Source: Hydractinia symbiolongicarpus (lineage: Eukaryota > Cnidaria > Hydrozoa > Anthoathecata > Hydractiniidae). Taken from it: DNA of 64,000 bases. This document shows positions 1 through 10,904 of the stretch, piece after piece; position 1 is the stretch's first letter; every line of letters starts with the position of its first letter. The DNA is taken from contig NC_079888.1 in NCBI RefSeq assembly GCF_029227915.1, forward strand, positions 3,051,001-3,115,000, in the 5' to 3' direction. Made by a program: the position numbers and the translations under genes. Below the pieces are notes generated by a model. It saw nothing but the letters and a program-made list of their open reading frames with translations. It made no database searches and had not been told where the DNA came from.

Positions 1-2440
1 ATGAAACAATAAAAAACGAGCAAGAAAAATATCAAGATTCACCAGAATTCGTTACATGGAAGTTTTAACCTTTATTTTCAGACGCTGTATTCTATACAAT
101 ATACAGTTATCTGTATCGTCAGTATACACCTTCTTTTGACTCTTTCCAGCCCACCCTTCAGGGGGCCTTTTTTAAAAATATATTTCAATATTTTGACTTT
201 CAGCAATGGGAAAGTCATTGGAGTTATCTGAAGAAAACAATGTTCTTTGAACATTAACTTTTAATAAAACTGATGATGGTAATATTAATGATGGTCTAGA
301 TATTATCGTAAAGATACGTTTTCTATTAGCAAAAGAAAGAAATATAAAAAGTATAATAAACTCCTTTTCCACCTTTAAAATCCTCCTTCCCTAAAAACGA
401 AGAATTAAAATTAAAAATATATTAAAAGGTGAAATAATAAAATAAATATTCTTTCTTTCAGAAATAAAGCGAATCAGAAAAATGCATACACTATTCCCAG
501 ATTAATGCGATGACATGACAACCTTGTGGCAAGGGTTGTCTTATAGCGGGCAACAGATTTTTTTCACATATTTAGGCTAAATTTTTTTTATTTTTGTTCA
601 TACATTTTGACGTTTCTAGAGTACAGGAGACATATCAAGCCATGAAAAAGAAATCCAAGGGAATTCGCCCGCTCCTACTCAAAGTTGTTTTCCTGTTTCC
701 GCAGCACGTCTTTTTTCTCGAGGATAGACAAAATAGGGCTATTAATAGAGGAAACTAGGTGGAAACCAGATTGAGCGGTTAAGTTCAGGTAAACCCCTGC
801 AACACATCCGGGTGAAGCCTTTACTACAGTTATACCTAAGTCTCAAATATTAATCAGAAAGGATTTCTCGTAACAACGGTTCCTATTAAAACAAGGAAGA
901 CAGCGTATCGCAGACCGTCTATCAAGAACAATCACCTGACGTGTTTGCGAGATAAGTCCTCGTCGAAGTTTCAAATTAAAACGTAAATTCAGTAGAAATA
1001 AAGAACTTAGGCTTCAACCTGTCATCACCCTGCTTATCTAAATCATTCACCAAGGTCCCAGAACTTAACCAGAATATTTATTTTTTACTTAAAAAACAGG
1101 ATTATCTAAACATGAAAGCAGGAATGACAGTATTTTGTAAACAACACTATTTTATCTTTCATTATATATCACTAAAAAATAGAAAAAGAAAAGAAAAAAC
1201 TAAAACATGTCCCCTTAATTATTTTGGTTCGCATTATAATTATAAATTATAATTAGAAGAAAATCCGACCCCGGTCGCATTAAATTAGAGTGAAAAAAAA
1301 TTAGTGAAAAGAGTGTCGCACTAAAATTTAGAGAAAATAAATTAAGGAAATTGTGAAACAGTTCGTTTTAGTAGTCTAAGATAAAGAAGCTGCCTTAAGT
1401 TTTGTTGTAATATATCTCAGTCCGTTTATTTGTGAATCTTCAACGTCAATTACTTTTCTAAGAAATTTTAAAAAAATTGTTGCACCTTCAAATTAGTATT
1501 TGTTGAGAAGAAATGTTCACATTGATCATGTAAACTCGGTTTGCGCATGTTTAAAGCGTTATTGCGCATGTTTACAACGTTATGACACCTGTGCAGTTCA
1601 CAAAACCTCGTATGAAAAACTCCGTGTAAACACAACGAAATTCTATTGCGGTTCGGAATCTTATTTTGTGTCGATGTTAAGGCTACCTTTGACAGCTTTG
1701 TACATCCAGAGTGGAACCAGCAAGCACACAAATACAATTTCTCTTTTATCGCTTACTTTTTTCTTGTAAGCTCCACATGATCCTGTTGGTTTGCTTTGAT
1801 TTGTTTTTTTTATTTTGAGTGTGGGAATGTCCAATGCTTAAAGATTTTTGTTAAGAACGGCCTTACTTCGTTCAAAGTGATCTTCTTTTTACATACGATA
1901 GGTGGAGCATTCGTTTCAAAGATCCTCAAATACTGCTACATTTCTATGAACAGCCTTGGTTTCATTTTACAAAATTGATCAAAAAATTTAATACAACACT
2001 GTTTTTTCGTTATCGTACTTGTAAATCTTTTTTATGTATTTCTTTTTTTGAATTTTATTGCACAAAAATTATTTCAGAACATTCATGCACATAGAAGAAA
2101 GAACAAAGGCATATGTTCTAGTTTGGGAATACCTTTTCGAATTGCTTTCTTTTGATACACAAAAACATTATTGCATGCAGATGACACCTGTAGCTGTCGA
2201 AATATAGCCTAGAATAAACTTTCTTGCTCACGGCCTGATAATATTTATATTGTTCTATGACGAAATAGAGGTGGACGCAAGGTGGAAAATAGTGGAACGT
2301 TCAATTCAGCGATCTCAACAGGCAAGAGAGCCAGCAAAGGAAAAAGTATTTTCCTTTGCTATCTCAAAATTAAAAACAATCTAATTTCAATTTTCAATGC
2401 TTTGTACGGTACCGAGACATAAATCATATTTGTTACACTG
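1..2440. other. gene-poor AT-rich stretch
   Basis: I find no supported gene here. Open frames near 1468-1978 occur on both strands, have no recognisable domain and look like chance ORFs. The stretch is AT-rich with many homopolymer runs. Confidence 0.5.
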
Positions 2441-2745
2441 ACTGGTAGCTTTGTGGTAGAGCGTTTGCTTACAGTGCGGGAGGTCTTGGGCTTAAACCCC
2501 GGCTGAGTCATGCCAGAGACTATAAAAGTGTGAATCTATCCTTTCTGCTTAGCGCTCAGCATGAGAAAGGATTGATATATTAGGTGGTTGTCTGATTGAT
2601 CGATTGCTGTTCCTGCCCCAATTTCGTAGCTCAAATGGAAGATTTATATGCGCTAGGGTCCCCATTCGCAGGACCCTCGTTGATAGCAGTACCAATAGGA
2701 ACTGAAGAGGCTATCCTGGGTAAATGATTTCAATAATATAATAAT
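2441..2745 (+). repeat. tRNA-derived SINE
   Basis: The 5' part resembles a tRNA gene with an internal RNA polymerase III promoter: an A-box-like stretch around 2446-2463 (TAGC..GTGGTAGAGCG) and a B-box-like GGGCTTAAACCCC near 2488-2500. A tRNA-unrelated body follows, then an AT-rich tail of ATA/ATT units near 2730-2750. The body includes a GTAGCTCAAA core that also occurs in the element at 20725-21060, suggesting related SINE families. I did not identify flanking target-site duplications with confidence. Confidence 0.65.
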
Positions 2746-2936
2746 AGTATTATGAATCGCAAGCCAAACAAGACATGTTGTTATTTTTTCAGAATTGGTG
2801 TATTAATAAGTCATATTTTACTTTAAACACGCTGGCAGACTTTGTATAGCTAAACCAAACTCGATATTTTGTATTACTCCGTATAGCACCCACACCCAGT
2901 ACGTCATATATGAATTTATCCAATTTAGCGGGCGTC

Positions 2937-3388
2937 CTACTTAAGCGCACTTCCTCATAGGCAGGATTTTCATCAAATAGCTCAATTTGTCCAAGTTATC
3001 GAGAGATTTTTTGAGAGACTTAGAGAGATCTTAAAGGGATTCCTAAATTCATAATCACAATATGGTGATAAATGTAATTGTGTTTAATTTTTCTCTTTCT
3101 ATATCTAATCAGCTGCGACATGACTATACTCTCACGAAAAAAAACTCGAAAAAAAATTCGTTCTACTTAAGCGCACTTCCTCATAAGTAGGATTTTCATC
3201 AAATAGCTCAATTTGTCCCAGTTGTCGAGAGATTTTTTGAGAGACTTAGAGAGATCTTAAAGGTATTCGCACATTCATTATCACAATATGGTGTTAAAAG
3301 TAATTGCGTTTAATTTTTCTCTTTCAATATCTAATCAGCTGCGAAATGACTATACTCTCACGAAAAAAAACTCGAAAAAAAATTCGTT
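2937..3388. repeat. 226-bp direct tandem duplication
   Basis: Two adjacent copies of a 226-bp unit (2937-3162 and 3163-3388) both begin CTACTTAAGCGCACTTCCTC and both end in an A-rich stretch ACTCG(A)n TTCG. They differ at only a few positions. The short GCGGGCGTCCTACTT motif just before the first copy recurs in the repeat at 3490-3660. Confidence 0.85.
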
Positions 3389-3489
3389 TTGTTTACAAAT
3401 TTTTTCTTTCGAATCGGTGCAATGTCTTCAGTCTCGGAAAAATATAAAGTCATTCCCATGAATGTCCGCTCTCTTAAACAACGTTTTTG

Positions 3490-3660
3490 CTCCAAGAGAC
3501 GGACAAAAAATGTACTACTTAGCGGGCGTCCTACTTATCCGAGATCTCAATTAAGCGAAGTTTTTTTTTGCTTAAAAAGGGTAAGGAGGTTCAAGAGACG
3601 GAGAAAAAGCGTACTATTTAGCGGGTGTCTTACTCATCCGGGGTCCCACTTAGCGAGAGT
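3490..3660. repeat. degenerate ~97-bp tandem repeat
   Basis: Two diverged copies start with CAAGAGACGGA (near 3493 and 3590), followed by a TACTA-TTAGCGGGCGTC block and a TCCG/TCCCA stretch. They share the AGCGGGCGTCCTACTT core with the neighbouring 226-bp duplication, so 2.9-3.7 kb is one tandem-repeat patch. The overlapping ORF at 3389-3721 is repeat sequence and is not considered a gene. Confidence 0.7.
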
Positions 3661-3692
3661 ATACTGTATATACACTTTTATTGTTTATTTCT

Positions 3693-3762
3693 TGATCCAG
3701 ACAGGATTCGAACCTGTATAAATTTGTAAAAGAAATATCTCACCAATTAGATGACTTGATCA
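3693..3762 (-). tRNA. degenerate tRNA-Lys(UUU)-like sequence
   Basis: Read on the minus strand, this 70-nt stretch folds as a cloverleaf. The acceptor stem starts GATCAAG and ends CTGGATC with one mismatch. The D arm has an ATCT/AGAT stem. The anticodon loop is CTTTTAC, with UUU at the anticodon position and a short weak stem. The T arm is a perfect 5-bp stem (ACAGG/CCTGT) around TTCGAAT. The weak anticodon stem and short variable loop suggest a tRNA pseudogene or SINE head rather than a working tRNA gene. Confidence 0.4.
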
Positions 3763-6700
3763 ATAATTTAAATATGCAGCCGTGATAGAAGTTTATGTTC
3801 ATACATATTGATATGTCAAAGAATTGACATGTCAGGTTTTTTAAATAAAGTGAGGGATCCTGAGAACTCGATTGCGCAGTTACCAATTGCGCACATAAAA
3901 CGTGTTACCAAAAACTTTACAAAGTTGAATGAGAACACTTGCTCATACTTCAAAAATTACGTACAGTTTTAGTGCAGTTTTCACAGTCGATATCTCTTTA
4001 ATTTGTAATCACATCCAGCAGTTAAAAGAAAAACGATTGATTTGTAATGATCAAGAGATTTGGGGTCATAACTCAACTGGATTTCTTTAAAAAAAATCTC
4101 AACGTCTCCTTCACATTAAAACATCCTCTTCAAAACCGGCTCTTCGCAGATGAATAATACTTTAGAAAATGCAGCCGTGCTTGGATATGCGCAGGAATAA
4201 AACAGTTTTCATGCGACAATGCAACTTAAAATGCGGGCAAGATTCTAGAAAATTCATGTGTCTTTGTAGTTTCTTAGGCCAGATGCGACTTGAAGTTCTA
4301 TTGTAGGAAAGCCTGTTTGCTAAAACAGTTAGAAAATAGATGCTTAGATGACATTGCGAGTTAAGATAGAATGTGTGTAATACTTCAGAAAATTAATGTG
4401 TCTTTGTAAATAACTTGTAGGAAGCCATTAATAAATCAATTTCAGGCGAAAATGCAATTTAAAATTGCTGTGAGATAATGCGTGCAATATTCTGGGAAAT
4501 TGTTGTATCTTTATAGAAAACAATCAATATATCGATTTTCAGAATGCGTACAATATTCTGGAATTCATGTGTCCTTATAGAAAACAGTTAGTAAATCTTA
4601 GACGAAAATGCGACTTAAAATTGCTTTGGTGTGATAATACTAAGTGTGAAATGTAAAAACTTTAATTGTCTTTGTAAAAAATACTGATTGAATCAGATTT
4701 CAAATGACTATGCAAGCTCTGTTCTTTGCTGTGCAAAATAATGCTTTTAAAATATGCAGGTAAATTTATTCGCTCTGACAGACCTTTTCTTTAAAAATAA
4801 ACTATGAAGTAATTTTACCATCTCGTGATCTCAATAAAATGGATTTCTTTGAAAAGGAATGGCAACCTTGGCTGGTCACCGAGTTTGTTTGTGTGTGACG
4901 TCACTTGTTTACTTTTTTAGCGCTAAGCTCTTTTGGCTGTGACATCCGTGTAACAGAAAAAAAGATGCTACAGTTTGCTGAAGAGAAACACAAAAAATAT
5001 CATTACGTTTTTCAACTATTATCAAGCATAAACTGGTTCTTCTAATAATTTGTTTAAATCCATTCAAAATCCTAGCAATACCTTCGTCTGAAGAAAAGGA
5101 CTTAAAATAAACACGCAGATGGCATATTCAAAAGAGCATACCACAAAAGCGTAAACAAAGGAGCCCATCTATAAAGAAACGTTTCCGTCAAACACCACCC
5201 AAGTTTAAAAAAGGGTAATTGAGAACTCAACCTCAACCAGCAGCACCTATGAATGTTGATAGTGATACACGTACGCCCCACCATTATTTTATTATTTGTT
5301 ATGCTTTGACGCCAACCGCCCCCAAGTGTGAAGAATGTACTAGTAAATTTTCTTTAACAGCTTTATTAATCCGCAAAAACCAATAAGTTGTCCTCTCAAA
5401 TTTTTACACTAGAATATCCTTCATTGCTTTGTTTAATTTTGTTTTATGTCTTGTCATCTTTTTTGCCGAAGTTAAAGTATACTGGCAAGGTTCAAAGAGA
5501 ATGCAAAAATGTAATAAAATAGTTAAATTATCTTATCGTTATTAATGCTACTTTCATTCAACAATAAATTGCTCTAACACATTTACACCATGGCTCAAAA
5601 TTATGAGCAGAATCCAAGAAGAAACAGTTGTAGTATTGTTACTTAGAGAAGTGATTGTAGATAATCTTCCTGAACTTTTGTAAAGATTATCCCAGATTTC
5701 GTGTAATCATTGATTACCTGGAGAGATTATAAACACCACAATACGATCAAATTTCTAAATGGATTAACAGGCAGTGGGATTATATCTTTTATATTAAATT
5801 ATTATGGTTGCAAACTCCTTAAATAAATAAATGGAATAAAATTTTGTCGTCGTTTGAAAAACGTCTTACCCATTATGACACAAAATATTGTTGCACACAA
5901 ACGTACACGCGTACTTCTACCCATTTTTTCTGTTTCTGTTTGTCCTTTTACGTTCCCCCTTTTTCATGCAATCAGCCAGTCTAACTATAATTAATTATCC
6001 TCGAATAATAGTCGTATTTCACCAATTCAAGTTTAGTCAAAATTACTTTTGACTTTTCAAGATTAATATGACTTTGAAGTAAGTAATAATATGACTTTGA
6101 AATGACCAAACCATAAATAACCATTTGAGAAAGGCACTGTCAAGAGTATATGTGATCTCTGGATAACTAAATGAGTCCTAATGCATTTTTAACTGACAAT
6201 GCAGATGGGCATTTGATTTCTGAACAGGTATGCTTAAAACGGGGAATGGTTACAATTCAATCAGGACTACTACCAGCAGAGACCTAAGCAGAAGAAATTA
6301 TCCTTCGTACAACTTTTGATCCGTAGGGCAACATTACACCTTAGGTGCAATAAAACGCAACTGAAGGTCTAGGGCAGAGCATTGGAAACGAACGTCTTTT
6401 ATGCCCTTTAAGCACTAAAACGTCGTAAAACAAACGCTCCGAATTACACGATACACGGTAAGTATTCTGAGCTTTGCAATTGCATTGCATTTTTCAACAA
6501 TGACGTACATCTCGCATCTTATACTATGGTTTCGGGACAAAAAAATAAAGAATCTTTCCGCTTTGGTAAGGTTTGCATTAAAATTATAATAACTTTTAGC
6601 ACGACTTTTCAAGTCTCTTTTCTTATCCTTTGGGTCAGGAGAAGGCCACTGGATAAGAAAAAAGATCATAACCAACGTCAATTACCGACTATGAGTGTCC

Positions 6701-7779
6701 ATATAATTTTTAAAACAAAAGCTGGGGGCTTATTCGTTTTTAGCATTTATTTGGTCCATGGGCGCTTATAATAAAAATGAGGATTAAAAAAAAACAATAG
6801 AAATTAAAATCGTATTAACAATTGGAGTCACCTAAAAGAGACTTTTGGTTGAACCAAATCCGGTTGTTTTGCTTTGGTCAGATTTATAAGAAGCAAAAAA
6901 GCATTTTCAGAATTAGATCACATCATTATACAAGTTCCTAATAACGTTTACTTGTAATCTGCTTAATTTAAATAAAACATAATTAACTGGGCGCTTATTT
7001 AAGATGCTTATTGATTCTATTATACCAAATGATCATAGAGTTCTTGTAAAAAGTGTTTAAAAAAGTATTAAATGCATATAATATTGTTCGATAAAGTTGG
7101 AGGCCACGCTAGACAACATGTTCGCACTTGTACAAGGGTTTCCATTTTAAAGAGGTTACGCTGCTACGAAATTTTTTTTAAGAATGATCGGGGCTAATTA
7201 AACCTTACAGGATGCTTCTTTTGGGATGTTAGGGCAAAAACACTTCTCAGGCCAATCTCGCGTAAAAATGCCCGCAAAATTATTAGCATTAACTTTTAGC
7301 GATAACACTTGGTAGAAGAAAGTATGTCAAAAATTTTAACCATGGCACGACAATATCAAACCAAGCTCTTCAAATCTCTTATAATGAACTTTTACCAATG
7401 ATAATCTTAAATGTATGCAGTTGCATATAAAGTTTAGAAATTTTACAGGAGCGTTTCTGGAAATGCAGGAGCCATGATTATGCTCATTTGCTAATAGATT
7501 TAGTTTGAAGAACATTTAGGTTTCTCTCATGCCAGTGGCGCGTGCAAATTTGAAATTTAAACTATTTATAGAGCCATATACACACGGGAAAGAAACTATA
7601 AGAATTTTTTAATTCAAAGCTATAGTTTCAAGCCTTTCCAATCTTTATAATCTTGAGCACTCTTTTAAAAGACGAAGAGGAAGAAGAAAAATATAGAACA
7701 TATATATTGTGACATTTGTAACATTGCGGTATGAATAGAATCTCGTTACTGACAATTTTCTTTTTTAAAAGCAAATATA
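3763..7779. other. gene-poor AT-rich stretch
   Basis: No gene can be supported. Open frames at 5102-5284, 6415-6681 and 6526-6771 are short, lie in both orientations and show no domain, signal peptide or splice context. The 4150-4700 part contains loosely repeated phrases such as TTCATGTGTCTTTGTA and AAATGCGACTTAAA, suggesting an old diverged tandem repeat. Confidence 0.45.
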
Positions 7780-9065
7780 AAATCTTGTCAAACTTTCTGC
7801 CATTGTATCGATAAATGTGATGAAATGTTCCTTTTTCAATAAAAGATTACAACACCGAACACAATATGATGGTAGTGATTTATATGGACATTAAGATTTT
7901 TTTTTAAATATTTAAACAGACAGAAGAACAGATTGTCAGTCCCAAAATATCAATCCTACTTTTTTTGATAGTGTACAGTAAAACCCTTAACAAATTTTCA
8001 GTCCACATGAAAACGTAAATTACCTTTTTCGTATCTGAGAAGCTTCACCAAGTTTTATTAAAATATTGGGAATCATACTAAACTTTTAAACCAAGCTATT
8101 TAACGGAGCTTCCCTGAGCGTCAAAATGTTTGTCTTTTTCTTTCTCTTAGTAGATTCCTTCGGAAGCAATCTAACGAGGCTACCATATACTTCTATATTC
8201 TAAGTATAATTTGAAATCGGTAGAATGTCAACTCGCAATTATTCGTATCCATTATCATCGGTAAATTTGACCATGTATTTTCCTATCTTTTAGGAAGAAT
8301 ACAAATAAACACATTTAAGGCGATAAAAGCATTAAAAAAGGCACATCTTATCCAGGACTTGTTAGGCTTTTTACAATTAATTTTGACTGTCCAAATATAA
8401 ATTTTTTAACAAGTCCTGGGAACGAGCTTGTGTTGGGGCGTATCGTTAAAGACTGGTTCAACGCTTATGGTTACATATATGAATTCATGTTCATTCTTTT
8501 TTTAGCAGCACACCACCTTAAATTCTAATATGTTTTTGATTAGACTGGAAATTATGGGTTATAACAACCTCATGTTCTAATATATCGTTGGTTGTTCACC
8601 GTGTATACAAATACCTTCTAAAGGTTTTCGCAAGTGTAATATGCATGGTATGCAGTATGAGAGAAGGCTTACTACTGCATATCATGCCTAACATGTCTTC
8701 TCGAGTAGCAATAAGGTAGCTCAGAATTCCATGAAAATTCTGCTGTGAAGCATTTCTGAGCATTTATTTTTATTCAACTCATTCACGTTTTGGAGGCGTC
8801 CCTTGATTTTTTTCAATATGAAGTACACAGGACTTTAGTTCGATATTTGTCATTAAGGGTTTTACTGTACACTTTCAAAAAACATATTGTCAATATGTTG
8901 ACTAGTCTTTTTGTTCTTTTGTCCGTTTGAATATTTAAAAAAAAAATCCTAATTCAATATGAATCACTGCCATCATGGCATTATTTTGGTCAATGTTTTT
9001 GTTGAAAAGGAGCATTTCATCGCATTTATCGAACGTTAAAAAAAGACGAATTTGGAAAACTCTGT
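7780..9065. mobile_element. fold-back/MITE-like element with ~220-bp inverted ends
   Basis: The segment 7780-8000 reappears in reverse complement at about 8860-9065, with imperfect but extended matching (including GTACAGTAAAACCCTTAA and ATTTATATGGACATTAAG-like blocks). The inner TACAGTAAAACCCTTAA at about 7975 and TTAAGGGTTTTACTGTA at about 8865 resemble the termini of pogo/Tigger-type DNA transposons, which insert at TA. The roughly 850-bp interior has no transposase ORF but holds a small inverted repeat, CCAGGACTTGTTA/TAACAAGTCCTGG, at about 8353-8420. This suggests a non-autonomous fold-back element, possibly one nested in another. Confidence 0.65.
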
Positions 9066-10083
9066 TATAATAAAATTTCAATTATTTGGAATGTTAAAAA
9101 TTTGCTAAAATCTTAAGTGCTGGGAGATAACTAAATACGCAAATGTTTAGCAAAAAGAATGACTTTCCAAATTCTTGAATTATTTAAGATAATATTTTAA
9201 ATACAGCACTTTAAATTTCTTGGCGATCAATTTTGGGCATTTAATTATGTGGTATTCACTGGCTCTTTAATTTTCCTTTTAGATTTCTAACTATTTGAAA
9301 AAGATGATTCCATTTAAAAGTAATTTTTGCCAGGGTATATAAGCCTGCGCGGAAATGGTAAGATTGTATTTTTTTGCCTTTAGAGTTGCAGTTCTCATCA
9401 CAGAAAGAAGAAATTTTTGGTAAGTTCAGTTTCTTTAAAGCCGCTATCCAACTTGACCAATGTAATTGCTCATTATTATTTATGTTTCTCACGAATTCCA
9501 CTTGAAATGTTTATTCTAAAACCTGCTTTCCATTAACGCCGCCGCTCAATATGCTCAATTTTCAAGATGACAACGTTTTACGAGTTTTTATTGGCTGTTA
9601 AAAACTTTATTGAACTAAAACCTCTTTGAAATGGATTGAAATGGAGCCGACAAAAACAGGTGTCGCAATCAAAAAAAAATTATTCAAATTTTTTTATTTT
9701 GTAATTCTTCTAACTTTCCTTTAGTTTTAACTTTCCGGAAAATGATTTTTAGAAAGTATTTCAAAGTGTTGCACATTTATTTTGACTACGTTTAATCAAG
9801 CAGATTTTTTAAAAAAAAATTCTTCAAAATGTTTTTCAAGCATTTTCAGGAGACGTTTTATTATATTTTGTCGCATTAGAGTGCCTAAATGCAAATTATG
9901 CAAAAAATTTACAAATCAAATTGGTGACGCCATTTCCAAATATTCCGACGTCAACCCTGGCCTCCCCAACATAAGGAGCTCCAAATAGGACAGAAGGAAT
10001 GGAGTTAATATAAAGAAAAGATGCAGAATAGCGAAAACGCACCTTATATCATATTTTGCTTGCAACATTTTATAAGCAAGACT
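9066..10083. other. intergenic, no supported gene
   Basis: AT-rich sequence upstream of the secreted-protein gene at 10191. ORFs at 9256-9501 (minus) and 9782-9988 (plus) lack an ATG start or any recognisable feature. Confidence 0.4.
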
Positions 10084-10090
10084 TATAAAA
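10084..10090 (+). promoter_or_regulatory. TATA box of the 10191 gene
   Basis: TATAAAA followed by GG lies 101 bp upstream of the proposed start codon, in a position to set initiation near 10115. A short upstream ORF (10123-10146) and an out-of-frame ATG at 10180 then lie in the predicted leader. The site is inferred from sequence only. Confidence 0.5.
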
Positions 10091-10190
10091 GGCCTGCACA
10101 TCTCTTAATAGATGTGTATTCCATGTGCTTTCCCTTCATATTGTAGCAATCAATTACTGTTCATCAACATTCCTATCATATGTGGAAATT

Positions 10191-10904
10191 ATGTTGGCAG
10201 TACGTATCCTCTGTTTCGTCCTTCTCATCAATTACCACATCGATGGTAAACTAGTCATACCAGGATTGTCGAAAAGAGTTCAGATTTTTAAAGAAGTGAG
10301 GGACCTAACCAAATCATTTAGCCATTTTTTACCTCAAATGCAGATTCCAGATGGACAAGGCGTAATTTGCAGAGGACATACCATCTCGAAAGGTACCATG
10401 AGGCGGATAGTCGTTGACGAATTTCCTTTCGGCGACATGACTGAAGGAAGTGTGGCACAATGGAAGGCAGAAGCGCAATCTCTGGCAGCTGATACCTTCA
10501 CGCAGGACACTGAGTGGTGGGGCTGGCGACATGTGAAGGAAGCAAATCCAAATATTATTGTGGAATATTCCAGTAATAATTCGGTATACCATGAAAGCGC
10601 TTTAAAAATTTTGGAGCAGTTCCATTATCAAATGGATGTAAATAGCATTGAAGATAGAGTGGTGAATTTGATGAAACACATATACAGCGCCCCTTCTAAT
10701 ATACGCCCTGGGTTCCGACTAACAGACGTATTCATTGGAGATATGGTCAATCCACCCTTAAAAGAAAAGCCCACCGATCTAGAAATTATTAAACCTCAAG
10801 AATTGACAACCTTTGGCCAATTGCTTGATCAAAGATATGGTGGATGTAAGAAATACACCGATGGTGGAATTGCATCTTCTGACCAGCCTAAACGTGGTGT
10901 TTGA
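10191..10904 (+). CDS. unknown secreted protein, intronless
   Basis: A single-exon ORF of 237 residues. The open frame extends upstream to 10125 but has no in-frame ATG before 10191. Starting at 10191 gives a classic signal peptide (MLAVRILCFVLLINYHIDG) and mature sequence from about residue 20. I do not recognise the family. The mature protein has only two cysteines (residues 60 and 219), a tryptophan-rich stretch around residues 108-112 (TEWWGW), a predicted amphipathic region around 132-165 and a charged, proline-containing tail. No membrane segment follows the leader, so secretion or lumenal location is inferred. A TATA box lies 101 bp upstream. An out-of-frame ATG 11 bp upstream could weaken initiation. 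The neighbours are not functionally informative. The ORF is well above chance length for this AT content. Confidence 0.75.
   Translation: MLAVRILCFVLLINYHIDGKLVIPGLSKRVQIFKEVRDLTKSFSHFLPQMQIPDGQGVICRGHTISKGTMRRIVVDEFPFGDMTEGSVAQWKAEAQSLAADTFTQDTEWWGWRHVKEANPNIIVEYSSNNSVYHESALKILEQFHYQMDVNSIEDRVVNLMKHIYSAPSNIRPGFRLTDVFIGDMVNPPLKEKPTDLEIIKPQELTTFGQLLDQRYGGCKKYTDGGIASSDQPKRGV

Noticed and set aside
1468-1978. Overlapping ORFs of 60-89 codons on both strands
   Set aside because: No domain, no splice context and opposite-strand overlap; consistent with chance.
3389-3721. 110-codon ORF
   Set aside because: Built from the tandem repeats at 3.4-3.66 kb and running into the tRNA-like sequence.
9256-9501. 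81-codon minus-strand ORF
   Set aside because: No ATG at its start (GTG only) and no recognisable motif.
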